From: Psychrobacillus sp. OK028
GTDB lineage: Bacteria; Bacillota; Bacilli; Bacillales_A; Planococcaceae
NCBI RefSeq assembly: GCF_900103605.1
Contig: NZ_FNHY01000001.1
Coordinates: 124,001-188,000 of the forward strand
Length of the DNA stretch: 64,000 nucleotides
Direction: 5' to 3'
The notes under the pieces were generated by a model, which did no database searches, was not told the origin of the DNA, and saw nothing but the letters and a program-made list of their open reading frames with translations. Every line of letters starts with the position of its first letter. The first letter of the stretch is position 1. The translations under genes and the position numbers were made by a program. Below are positions 54,491-62,939 of the stretch, piece by piece.

Positions 54491-54509
54491 AGCTTTAGTT
54501 TTGTATAAA

Positions 54510-56954
54510 TTATTTGTTAACTGTTAAACCAGTTTTTTGACTAACGCCAGCAGCATCTTTTACGTCTACTGTTTGGCTAGCAACTGTAGTTAATTTAGTT
54601 ACTTTAGAAGAATCAGCTACAGTTAACACTAATTTACCGTTAACAATTGTAGATGCAGTAATTGCAACTGCAGCACCTTTATCATCTGTTAATTTAATTT
54701 CATCTGTAACATCCGCACCAGCAGCAAGTTGTACTGCTTCTGTGTAAGTTACAGTGATTTCATCAAGATCAGTTGAAACAAACGATTTAGCTTCAGGAGC
54801 TGTATTATCTGTAACAGCGATAGAAGTAGTGAATGCGTTGTTCACTTTGTTGTCTAATGTTTGAACACCTTCTACTTGGAAAATTGCTTTTGTATCATTT
54901 TTAACGATTAATCCAGCAGGAAGTGTAATTTCAACTTGTGTTTGATCAACAACACCTGAAGAATTTTTTACAAATGCAATTTTTGTGTCAGTAGGAAGTG
55001 TTACACCATTAAGTTTGTAAGCAGAAGCATTAAGTGCAGAAGTTTTCACTTTTTCACCAAAGTTAACTGTAATTACATTGTTAGCTGCTGCCACCTCTTG
55101 AATAGTAAATGCTGTTTCAACTGGTTTTACCGCATCTTTTACATTGATCACTACAGTTTTAGAAGTTGCTTTGTTTTTAGCAAGAGACTTGTCTGTTACA
55201 AATCCTTCAGCAAAGTTGAATGTATATGTTTCAGGTTTCACATTTGATTTTAATGTAACGATTACTTTATTTTTAGCAATTTCCGCTGTAGCAATATTAG
55301 CGAAAGAAAGAATTTCTTCTTTACCGTTTACTAATGAAACTTTAGCAGCTTGTAAATCAGTAATTTCTTCTGAATAGGTAACCGTGAATCCAGTAACAAT
55401 ACCATCTTTTTCTGTTACTTCTACATTTTCAACAGTTGGAGTTGTAATATCTTTTGATACTACTACTGTTTTGGTAATATCGTCTGCGTTTGTGTTACCC
55501 ATTGAATCTGATAGAGATCCTTTTGCAGCAGTTAATGAAACTGAATCTGAGTTACCGTTTTTATATAGGTAAGCTGGATTTAAAGTTACGAAATACTGTT
55601 TGTTGTTTTTAGGATTAACTTCTACAGAAGAAACGACATTCGCATTGAATGTTCCAATTTTACCTGTAAGAACAAGGTTAGTTTTAAGAGCTTCGTCCAC
55701 TGTAACTGTTAATGTTTGTTCACCAGTAGCCACTACATTAGTAATAGAAGGAGCTTGGTTGTCTACATTGATAGTTAGACCAGTTGTTTGAAGAGCTTTT
55801 ACATTTCCAACAGCGTCTTTTGCATTTACAACCGTGATGTCGTAGTTTTTAGTTGCATCTAGATCTACTACAAATGTTGCAACATTACCTTCGATTGATT
55901 CAGGTGTATAGTTTTGATTAGAAATTTTGATGAAATCTAGTGATTGAACATCTTCATTAAATTCTACAGTAACTAATTTCACATTTTCTTTTGTATCTTT
56001 CACAGTTGAAGTAGCTGAAGTAACAACAGGAGCAGTTAAATCGTTCACATTCACCGTTTTGTTTACTGGCTTCACAAACTCGCCAGTTGTAGATTTAACT
56101 ACTTCAAATGGCACAGCAATCGTGTAATCACCTTTGAAGAAGTTAGCAGCAGTAAGTGTCAACGTTTTACCATCTTCACTTAATGTTTGTGCAATAGTTC
56201 CAGGAGCAGTTGCGCCTTTTCCAGTGTTCACTTTAATAACGTCTACTTTATTAGTATTTTGAAGAGTATCAGCATCCACTGGAGCACTGAAGATTACTTC
56301 AACTGTTTTAGCGTTAATAGCATTCACTGAAACTACTTCAGCAGCAGAAGGAGCTAGGTTTTCAGCACGGTAAACAAATAGTGCAAACTCTCCACGAGTT
56401 ATTGAAGCTGTAGAAGCAAAAGTTGTAGCAGTTTTACCAAAAGTAATTTTGTTTGCAACTAAAGCATCTACAAAACCGTCCCAGTTATTGTTAACATCTG
56501 TAAATTCATTTTTAGTAGTTCCAGCTTTAAGATTATAAGCATTAGCTACAATTTTAGCCATTTCTTGACGTGTAATGTTTGCATCTGGTTCAAATGTTGT
56601 AGCAGTTTTACCAGATACGATTTTTTCTGCTACTAAAGCATTAACTGCTCCAGCCACACGTGAATTTACATCCTTGAAGCCAGCAGATGGAGCTTTAGAA
56701 GTATTTAGTTTTAGTGCGTTCGCAATCATAACAGCTGCGTCGCCACGAGTAATAGAAGCTGTAGTACCGAAATTGGTATCTGTAGTTCCTTTAGCAATAT
56801 TGTTACTAATTAAGTAGTCTACTGCTGTTTTATATGTAGAACTTACATCCGAAAAAGATGCCGCAGATGCTGGTACTGCGATCGCAGAAGCTACCATAGT
56901 AGCAGTCGCTGCTGCTGCAACAAACTTAGAATAGTTATTAGATTTTGATGTCAT
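54510..56954 (-). CDS. S-layer-like protein with three SLH domains
   Basis: The 814-residue protein has a classical signal peptide (1-31, AVPASAA) and three SLH repeats (about 32-205; FSDVSSTYKT, FKDVNSRVAG, FTDVNNNWDG). A long array of Ig-like beta-sandwich domains follows, containing VEVIFSAPVDA, VTVEFNEDV and ITVNFGEKV-like strands. Cysteine is absent and codon use is regular, both common in abundant S-layer proteins. The gene has AGGAGG, a long leader and a strong terminator. SLH domains attach to the pyruvylated wall polymer. It is likely an S-layer subunit, though genomes in this group often carry several such paralogues. Confidence 0.9.
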   Translation of the reverse strand: MTSKSNNYSKFVAAAATATMVASAIAVPASAASFSDVSSTYKTAVDYLISNNIAKGTTDTNFGTTASITRGDAAVMIANALKLNTSKAPSAGFKDVNSRVAGAVNALVAEKIVSGKTATTFEPDANITRQEMAKIVANAYNLKAGTTKNEFTDVNNNWDGFVDALVANKITFGKTATTFASTASITRGEFALFVYRAENLAPSAAEVVSVNAINAKTVEVIFSAPVDADTLQNTNKVDVIKVNTGKGATAPGTIAQTLSEDGKTLTLTAANFFKGDYTIAVPFEVVKSTTGEFVKPVNKTVNVNDLTAPVVTSATSTVKDTKENVKLVTVEFNEDVQSLDFIKISNQNYTPESIEGNVATFVVDLDATKNYDITVVNAKDAVGNVKALQTTGLTINVDNQAPSITNVVATGEQTLTVTVDEALKTNLVLTGKIGTFNANVVSSVEVNPKNNKQYFVTLNPAYLYKNGNSDSVSLTAAKGSLSDSMGNTNADDITKTVVVSKDITTPTVENVEVTEKDGIVTGFTVTYSEEITDLQAAKVSLVNGKEEILSFANIATAEIAKNKVIVTLKSNVKPETYTFNFAEGFVTDKSLAKNKATSKTVVINVKDAVKPVETAFTIQEVAAANNVITVNFGEKVKTSALNASAYKLNGVTLPTDTKIAFVKNSSGVVDQTQVEITLPAGLIVKNDTKAIFQVEGVQTLDNKVNNAFTTSIAVTDNTAPEAKSFVSTDLDEITVTYTEAVQLAAGADVTDEIKLTDDKGAAVAITASTIVNGKLVLTVADSSKVTKLTTVASQTVDVKDAAGVSQKTGLTVNK

Positions 56955-57319
56955 GAAAAGTTCCTCCTGTTTCCCACTTGGGATATATATATACTTACAT
57001 AGGTGAAGTACACATTCCGTATTGTATATGATAAATATCTATTAGACTATGGAAATACTAGGAACGAAAATATAAAAATTACCTATAAAATACCCTTTCA
57101 AGCAAAAAAAAACAATAAATAATAATCAAAATTGATTTATTCAATTACTAGAATTGGTAAGATTCGGTCAAAACTCTAAAATATTAGAAAAGCTATAGTT
57201 AAATCATATTTAGTCGATATAGTATTAGAATACTGGTTTTATTTGTTATTTTTAGAGGTTTTTTCGGTGAGGATATGAAATAGTGAAAATAATTTTTTAG
57301 AGAAAAGGATTTAATAATA
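56955..57319. promoter_or_regulatory. Divergent promoter and leader region of S-layer-like gene
   Basis: A 365-bp very AT-rich region separates the divergent S-layer-like and VanZ-like genes. On the minus strand TTGAAA near 57100 is a possible -35, but I cannot place a convincing -10. An A-tract at about 57105-57113 could bend DNA. Confidence 0.4.
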
Positions 57320-57787
57320 ATGAGAAAATATACTTCATTAATAATTTTATTATTTTGGTTAGGTATTATTTTTTTTCTTTCCAATCAGTTAGCAAGTTCT
57401 TCAAATGCACTGAGTAAGGAAGTCACGGGGATAATAGTCACTACGGCCGAAGTAATTAATCCCGATACGGATCTTACTTTGGCTAGTTTAAACAATACGG
57501 TACGGAAGAACGCCCATTTCTTCATTTATTTTATTTTGGCTATGCTTTTAATGGATTATTTAAGGTATCGAGGTAAGATTAAACCAAGAAATATTGTCTT
57601 TGTATTTCTGTTTTGTGTTCTGTTCGCTGTTTCGGATGAGATTCATCAGCTATTTGTCGATGGTAGAGGTGGACAGGTGAAGGACATTTTAATCGATAGC
57701 TCAGGTGCTTTAACAGGAATTGGAATGTATCTGCCATTTTATTGGCTTCGTAGTTCAAGAAAGACGAGTAAAAATGTAATTGAATAG
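57320..57787 (+). CDS. VanZ-like family membrane protein
   Basis: The 155-residue protein has four TM segments, with RKNAHFFIYFILAMLL and DEIHQLFVDGRGGQVKDILIDSSGA as family signatures. VanZ gives low teicoplanin resistance in enterococci, but most homologues have no known role. It stands divergent from the S-layer-like gene. The ATG follows AGAAAAGG, a moderate ribosome site. Confidence 0.92.
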   Translation: MRKYTSLIILLFWLGIIFFLSNQLASSSNALSKEVTGIIVTTAEVINPDTDLTLASLNNTVRKNAHFFIYFILAMLLMDYLRYRGKIKPRNIVFVFLFCVLFAVSDEIHQLFVDGRGGQVKDILIDSSGALTGIGMYLPFYWLRSSRKTSKNVIE

Positions 57788-58134
57788 AATTTTAAGAAAA
57801 GCAAATTATTCAATGATACTAGTGATTTCCGTTTTAGGTGGACGCGTTTCGCGGGGGGAGCGATGAGCTATCACCGTTGCTATGATATCTCATCTGTCTC
57901 AATCATCCCTTAGAAGTCGCCACCTTCCACTACAATTAATATAACGTGTAGTACTTAACGATAAGATATTGCAGAGTATGTCGATTAGATGACTTACTCC
58001 GACTACTACATAAAAAATCCAATATCTTCCTTCTTCCACTCTTTTTCTAGTAGAAAAGGGGTGTTTTCATCATTTTTAAAGGATTTCTGCAAGGTTTGTC
58101 GAAACAAAGGGAATATCGAATAGGAGGTTATTGA
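57788..58134. other. Intergenic region with repeat copy 4
   Basis: The repeat at 57822-57940 takes the first third. The rest contains the promoter of the ABC pair, without a feature I can define. Confidence 0.55.
57822..57940 (+). repeat. GC-rich dispersed repeat, copy 4
   Basis: It shares ACTAGTGATTTCCG, TTAGGTGGACGCGTTTCGCGGG and a terminal AAGTCGCCACCTTCC with the other copies. The middle has diverged but keeps internal complementarity (GGTGGACG against GTCGCCACC). Confidence 0.8.
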
Positions 58135-58794
58135 ATGATTGAGCTAAAGGATGCACAAAAGCATTTTCGTTCAGGAAACCTAAAGTCTGCTGTTTTACGT
58201 GGTGTTAATCTAAACGTGAAGCAAGGTGAATATGTAGCGATTATGGGGAAGTCTGGATTTGGTAAAAGTACGATGTTAAATTTACTAGGTACGCTTGATG
58301 TATTGGATTCTGGGGAGTATAAGCTAACTGGAAAGTCTGTACATAAAATGAGTCGTGGGAAACGAGTACGTTTACGCAATGAAGAGATTGGTTTTGTCTT
58401 TCAACATTTCCAGTTAATACCGAATTTGTCTGTATATCAAAATGTGCTACTACCTTTAACATATGGTCGAAAACGTTTAGGAAAGAAAAAAGCAAGAGTT
58501 CTTGCATTGTTAGATGAGATGGGGTTGTCTGATAAGCGCAATCAAAAACCAGATAGATTATCTGGAGGAGAGAAGCAACGTGTAGCTATTGCAAGGGCAC
58601 TTGTGAATGAGCCAGGATTAATATTGGCAGATGAACCAACGGGAAGTTTAGATGAGGAAACAACTGAAAGTATTTTGGGCTTGTTTGATCGAGTGCATGA
58701 AAATGGTGCAACGATTGTCGTTATTACACATGATCAAGAAGTAGCAGAAAGAGCAGACCGTATCTTACATTTGCAAAATGGGGTGCTTGTATGA
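58135..58794 (+). CDS. ABC transporter ATPase, MacB/LolD type
   Basis: The 219-residue ATPase has Walker A GKSGFGKST (38-46), Q-loop FQHFQLIPN, signature LSGGEKQR, Walker B LILADEP and H-loop VITHD. The length and type match the MacB/LolD/FtsE group, which pairs with FtsX-fold permeases rather than importers. ATG follows AGGAGG, and the stop overlaps the permease start (ATGA). It probably powers mechanotransmission to the permease. Confidence 0.93.
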   Translation: MIELKDAQKHFRSGNLKSAVLRGVNLNVKQGEYVAIMGKSGFGKSTMLNLLGTLDVLDSGEYKLTGKSVHKMSRGKRVRLRNEEIGFVFQHFQLIPNLSVYQNVLLPLTYGRKRLGKKKARVLALLDEMGLSDKRNQKPDRLSGGEKQRVAIARALVNEPGLILADEPTGSLDEETTESILGLFDRVHENGATIVVITHDQEVAERADRILHLQNGVLV

Positions 58795-60113
58795 AGCTTT
58801 TAACTACATTCAAATTAGCCTGTTTTGGCTTATGGTCGAATCGATATAGAGTATTGTCTGCAATGATGGGTGTTGTCATAGGGATGTTTGCTGTAATTGT
58901 ATTAGCAGCCATTGCGATAGGAGTTAAGGACACGCTCATGAAACAGATGGGTAGTCTTGGTGCAGAACAGATTTTAGTTTTACCGGGCCGAATTCTTGAT
59001 TCCGCAGATGGACAAAAGGATTTGCTTAGTGGTCTGACGAGTGTACCTAGTACGCTAACCTATGAAGATGCACAAGCAGTAGAAAAGGTGTCGAATGTGA
59101 AGACTGTTACACCTCAGTTAGAAACCGTGAATTTTGTAGAGTATGAGAAAAATAAAGTACAGTCTGCCGTAGTCGGAACAACTTCACAATATAGTCGTAT
59201 TCAGCATGCAACTATTTCGCAGGGAAGATTCTTTACGAAGGAGGAGCAGGGGGCAAAAGCAAAGGTAATAGTACTTGGAAATAATATCCACGATTCTTTA
59301 TTAGGCAAAAATCAGCAGTTAGAAGATCAGGCAGGTGGTTCTTCAGAGTCAGCAAAGCCGAAGACATGGTGGAAACGAGTATTAGATAAGTTGCTTGGTG
59401 AGAACGTATCTGCAGCGGAGGTTTCTTTAATTGGTAAAAACGTGATTATTAATGAAGAATCTTATGAAGTAATTGGAGTTCTTGCACCAAATGCAACGCT
59501 TGGATCGAGCACGGATAATAATGTTATTATGCCTATCGAGACCGCTCTTGCTACTACTGATATGAAAAACTTAACGAGAATGATTGTAGAAGCTTCCAGT
59601 TTAGATGCAGTAGATGAGGTGGATGGTGCCGTATTTGGGGCTCTTGCCGAAAACCATTCTGAAATAGATTTTAGTGTTGTGAAGCAGGACCAAATGTTGG
59701 GGGCACTAGGAAAGGTGACCTCTATATTGCAGGTAATGTTAGTAGGGATTACTGCCACAGCACTATTAATAAGTGGGACAGGTATTATGAATGTGATGGT
59801 CATGTCAGTTCGGGAGCGTACACGTGAAATTGGTATTCGTAAAGCACTCGGAGCTACAACGTTTGAAGTAATGATGCAATTCTTCTTTGAGACATTGCTA
59901 CTTTGTATTATTGGTGGGGCAGTGGGGATAGGGCTAGGATATGTATTTATAGAAATTTGGAATAGCAATATAGAAATTTTTGCACTTGTGCTACCTTTTT
60001 GGGCAGTGAAGCTTGCTTTATATACTTCGGTTGCAATCGGAAGCTTAGTAGGGATTTATCCAGCTTTAAAGGCTGCGAGTATGAATCCAAGCAAAGCTTT
60101 AAGATTTGAATAG
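58791..60113 (+). CDS. ABC transporter permease, MacB/FtsX family
   Basis: The 440-residue permease has TM1 (about 20-45), a large extracellular domain (about 50-310), and three C-terminal TMs (VMLVGITATALLISGTGIMN onwards) with the VRERTREIGIRKALGA signature at about 342-357. The family exports or extracts peptides, lipopeptides or macrolides. Typically a membrane-fusion protein gene sits upstream; none is seen here. Peptide or antibiotic export, or envelope-stress sensing, are options. Confidence 0.9.
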   Translation: MKLLTTFKLACFGLWSNRYRVLSAMMGVVIGMFAVIVLAAIAIGVKDTLMKQMGSLGAEQILVLPGRILDSADGQKDLLSGLTSVPSTLTYEDAQAVEKVSNVKTVTPQLETVNFVEYEKNKVQSAVVGTTSQYSRIQHATISQGRFFTKEEQGAKAKVIVLGNNIHDSLLGKNQQLEDQAGGSSESAKPKTWWKRVLDKLLGENVSAAEVSLIGKNVIINEESYEVIGVLAPNATLGSSTDNNVIMPIETALATTDMKNLTRMIVEASSLDAVDEVDGAVFGALAENHSEIDFSVVKQDQMLGALGKVTSILQVMLVGITATALLISGTGIMNVMVMSVRERTREIGIRKALGATTFEVMMQFFFETLLLCIIGGAVGIGLGYVFIEIWNSNIEIFALVLPFWAVKLALYTSVAIGSLVGIYPALKAASMNPSKALRFE

Positions 60114-60148
60114 AAAAAATGCGATCAATGGTAAGGTAAAATATCTGT

Positions 60149-60334
60149 TTATTCCATATGCTCTTCAAATGAGCATATATAATTACAGCCCTCACAGACT
60201 ACTCCAATTTGCTTTTTTGTTTTAGGATGCTGAAAGTAGTATTCATTATAGCCACAAGTATAACACTCCATTACATGGAAAATTTGGCGTGGTCCAAAGA
60301 TTTGATCTAATTGTAATGAAAAATCAGGTTGCAA
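60149..60334 (-). CDS. Small zinc-ribbon-like protein
   Basis: The 61-residue product starts at TTG, 7 bases after AAGGGGTG. Two CxxC pairs (CYTC at about 24-27 and CEGC at about 48-51) frame YYFQHPKTKKQIGVV and suggest one bound zinc. There is no membrane segment. It is convergent with the ABC permease. The function is unknown; it could bind nucleic acid or be a metal-binding accessory protein. Confidence 0.7.
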   Translation of the reverse strand: MQPDFSLQLDQIFGPRQIFHVMECYTCGYNEYYFQHPKTKKQIGVVCEGCNYICSFEEHME

Positions 60335-60539
60335 GTGACGTCACCCCTTCATTTTGTGCCTACTATAGCAGAGTTCACTTAAAAAACCCGTCGAAACTTG
60401 CTATTAGAAAAAATTTTGATTGACTTTTTTTTCTGCTGGGTATGAAAAATATAGGAGGGGTGAATGAAAACGAAAGGATGGGAAACTGTTATACCACCTG
60501 TGCTAAATGAGTCATTGATGAGTTAGCATGAGGAAAAAT

Positions 60540-61457
60540 TTATGCAATATCAATTTTCCTTTTGCTCAATAACTCAGCAAATTCACTTGCTGGCACTGGT
60601 TTAGAGTATAGGTAGCCTTGTACAGTATCGCAATTATAACTTTGTAAAACTTCTAGCTGTTCCTTTGTTTCTACTCCTTCAGCAACGATGTTCAAATTTA
60701 AGTGGTTCGAAAGCTGGATAATCATATGTACTATAAAGTTTGCTTCATCATTTTTAGGGTTGCGAAGATTCTTAATAAAAGAACGATCTATTTTAAGAAT
60801 GTCAATTTTGTCATGGAACAATTGTAAGTTAGACAAAGATGCGTACCCAGTTCCGAAATCATCTAAGGCAATTTTGATCCCTAATTTTCGTAATTGATCT
60901 AACATAGAGAATACGACAGTTTCATTTTCAAGAATAGAAGTTTCTGTAATTTCTATTTCAAAGTATCGTGGATCCAATTGCGTTTCCTTTAATGTTTCCA
61001 TAATGCTGCAGATTAAATCATTTTCAAGAAAGCGTGAAGCAGATAAATTAATAGAAACCGGAATTGCTGGCAATTCTGCATCCTGCCAAGCTTTGTTCTG
61101 CTTACAAGCAGTATATTTAACCCATTTGCCAATTTGATTAATAAAGCCGGTTTTCTCTGCAAGTGGAATAAAATCATTTGGTAAAATAAGTCCGAACTTA
61201 GGATGATTCCATCTAATTAGTGCTTCTGCTCCAATAATTTGATTAGATTTTGCATCCACTTTAGGTTGGTAATACAACACAAATTCGTTTCGCTCGATAG
61301 CATGCACAAGGTCAGCTTCCAATACAGTAACTGTAGGCACAAGTACTTGATTAGGCGCATTTTTGCTATTATATCCATCATTATGAGTACTATTTGAATC
61401 AGAGCTATGCTGATTTTGTAAGGTTTGCTGTGCTTTAAGTTCTGCTTTTGTCTGCAT
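60540..61457 (-). CDS. Stand-alone EAL-domain c-di-GMP phosphodiesterase
   Basis: The 305-residue protein has a polar N-terminal stretch (1-45) without a sensor domain, then one EAL domain with GAEALIRW, NLSASRF, EITET, DDFGTGYASL, KIDRSFI and EGVET. All metal- and substrate-binding signatures are present, so it should hydrolyse c-di-GMP to pGpG. The ATG follows AGGAGATAA. It lies downstream, on the same strand, of the signalling-peptide gene but is separated by a terminator. It may counter the GGDEF protein at 1579. Confidence 0.93.
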   Translation of the reverse strand: MQTKAELKAQQTLQNQHSSDSNSTHNDGYNSKNAPNQVLVPTVTVLEADLVHAIERNEFVLYYQPKVDAKSNQIIGAEALIRWNHPKFGLILPNDFIPLAEKTGFINQIGKWVKYTACKQNKAWQDAELPAIPVSINLSASRFLENDLICSIMETLKETQLDPRYFEIEITETSILENETVVFSMLDQLRKLGIKIALDDFGTGYASLSNLQLFHDKIDILKIDRSFIKNLRNPKNDEANFIVHMIIQLSNHLNLNIVAEGVETKEQLEVLQSYNCDTVQGYLYSKPVPASEFAELLSKRKIDIA

Positions 61458-61488
61458 GATTTATCTCCTTATCGAGTTTTTTTAAGAA

Positions 61489-61530
61489 AATCCAATAAAA
61501 TTAATGGTATAATTTTATTGGATTTCGATT
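61489..61530 (-). terminator. Terminator of peptide gene
   Basis: AATCCAATAAAAT pairs perfectly with ATTTTATTGGATT around a 10-base loop. On the minus strand it is followed by TTCTTAAAAAA, a poor U-tract, so some read-through into the EAL gene is possible. Confidence 0.65.
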
Positions 61531-61533
61531 TAA

Positions 61534-61659
61534 TTAGTGGACATATGGAAGATCAAGAGTAGTTACTGGACCATTAACTAATGCTGCAGTTTCGTTACTT
61601 CCATTTGGATATAAAGCTACTGCTAATACGATTAATAGAATAATAGATAGTTTTTTCAT
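61534..61659 (-). CDS. PapR-like secreted signalling peptide precursor
   Basis: This is a 41-residue precursor. MKKLSIILLIVLAVALYP is a signal-peptide-like N-terminus. The C-terminus ends TTLDLPYVH. PapR of the Bacillus cereus group is 48 residues, secreted, and its active end is ADLPFEF or a close variant, so LDLPYVH fits the D-L-P-aromatic core. ATG is preceded at 10 bp by AAAAGGA. Start-to-start it lies 39 bp from, and divergent to, a PlcR-like regulator. After export and processing the C-terminal heptapeptide may be re-imported (oligopeptide permease) and bind that regulator. Export, processing and activity are inferred. Confidence 0.8.
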   Translation of the reverse strand: MKKLSIILLIVLAVALYPNGSNETAALVNGPVTTLDLPYVH

Positions 61660-61698
61660 GTTTTTACCGTCCTTTTTATTAAATATGGGGTGATTCTT

Positions 61699-62589
61699 TT
61701 GGAAATGAAATATTTAGGCTTAGAAATAAGTAAGTTGAGAGCTGAATTGGGTATTTCCCAAAAAGAGCTCGCAAAAGATATTTGTACACAATCGACGATT
61801 AGTCGAATCGAGGCTGGGGAAGTATATCCAGCAATAGATACTTTATTAAAAATAGCTTTAAAGTTACAAGTCCCAGTTGAATACTTTATAGAAATGTTAT
61901 TTCATAAAAATGTACTTGAAAGTGAAATGCTTATTAAAGATATAGAGTCTAACTTAAAAGTCCATAATTATGAGAAAGTCATTTCAATAATAAATGCTAA
62001 CAAAATAGATAAAGATAATATTTGGTTAAACCTATATTTAGAATACATGCTAAATACAGCAAGATATTCTTTGAAGATGATTACTCCAGAAGAATGCATA
62101 AACAGATTGAAGAACATTTTAAACACTTCAAACCAAACAACTATCCAGTTCCGTTTTCTACACATAAAAATTAACAATTCAATTGCTAATGTCTATGGTG
62201 AATTGGGAGAAATACAAAAGTGCTTGTACTATTATAATAAAATCCTTAAAGAGCATATTCATAAAAATTATAATGACTATAAAATTTATGAGACTCTAAT
62301 TATTGTTATTTTTAATAAGTGCAAAACACTGTATGATATCCAAGACTATGATGCAGCTATGGAAACCGCAAATCTTGGTATTCAAAAGGCTAAAGAGACA
62401 TCCTTTTTCTTTTTTACCGGGCAATTTCTCTATTACAAGGGACAATGTTTAGAAAAGAAAGATGCACCAGTTTCGGAAATTAGAGAAGTATATAGACAAG
62501 CTCTTTTCATCTTTGAATTTCAGGAGCTTCCATTCTACATTCAAGCAATCAAACAGAATAAAAGGCAATACTTAGATATAACTGGGTGA
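61699..62589 (+). CDS. PlcR-like HTH-TPR (RRNPP) quorum-sensing regulator
   Basis: The 296-residue protein has an N-terminal HTH_3 domain (about 5-60) with KLRAELGISQKELAKDICTQ...SRIEAGEVYPAIDTL. This resembles PlcR, which has ICHQSEVSRIESGAVYPSMD. TPR-like helices fill residues about 75-290, and FFFFTGQFLYYKGQCLE matches the PlcR pattern in the same place. PlcR activates virulence and exoenzyme genes when PapR binds its TPR groove. TTG at 61699 aligns with the PlcR start; GTG at 61690 and ATG at 61705 are alternatives. The only peptide gene nearby is the divergent one, so they are probably partners. Confidence 0.88.
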   Translation: MEMKYLGLEISKLRAELGISQKELAKDICTQSTISRIEAGEVYPAIDTLLKIALKLQVPVEYFIEMLFHKNVLESEMLIKDIESNLKVHNYEKVISIINANKIDKDNIWLNLYLEYMLNTARYSLKMITPEECINRLKNILNTSNQTTIQFRFLHIKINNSIANVYGELGEIQKCLYYYNKILKEHIHKNYNDYKIYETLIIVIFNKCKTLYDIQDYDAAMETANLGIQKAKETSFFFFTGQFLYYKGQCLEKKDAPVSEIREVYRQALFIFEFQELPFYIQAIKQNKRQYLDITG

Positions 62590-62939
62590 TTTTCAGCATT
62601 TTCGTTAAACATCTATTGATAGAATAAGTTCCTCCAATCATGTATCAAGTATTGCAACTTTCTAAAATCCTATGAGTATTTTAGAAGGGTACGAAATACT
62701 TAATTAAAAGTGTATTAATTTCTTTTTGCATTTCAAATATACTAGATATCCAATAAAAAATCTTCAGGATATGCATAAATGGATATTTTATTCTTTTTAC
62801 CTATGCTGAAAATGACTTATTTACTATAATAAATAAAAAATGTGTCACATTTTCTTTATGTTGTGATACATTTTTTCATGTTTTATGAAGATTTATTGTC
62901 GATATGGGAATATTAATGCTAATGAAGGAGGAATGCGAT
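62590..62939. other. Intergenic region with terminator
   Basis: Beyond the terminator at 62835, I see a sequence TATGCATAAATGGATA (62770) that differs in one key position from the PlcR box. It is not reliable evidence. Confidence 0.45.
62835..62876 (+). terminator. Terminator before RNase HI-like gene
   Basis: AAAAAATGTGTCACA pairs with TGTGATACATTTTTT with one G-U wobble. Position suggests that it ends the PlcR-like transcript 250 bp after the gene; it is symmetric enough to work on both strands. Confidence 0.7.

Larger units (their letters stand above)
53965..54509. other. Intergenic region: two terminators, a repeat and a nested palindrome
   Basis: Between convergent genes lie the terminator of the SLH-CAP gene, repeat copy 3, the palindrome at 54241-54318 and the terminator of the S-layer-like gene. 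No gene is evident. Confidence 0.65.

Noticed and set aside
62770..62785. PlcR-box-like site TATGCATAAATGGATA
   Set aside because: It differs from TATGNANNNNTNCATA at one fixed position, and in AT-rich DNA several such near matches are expected by chance.
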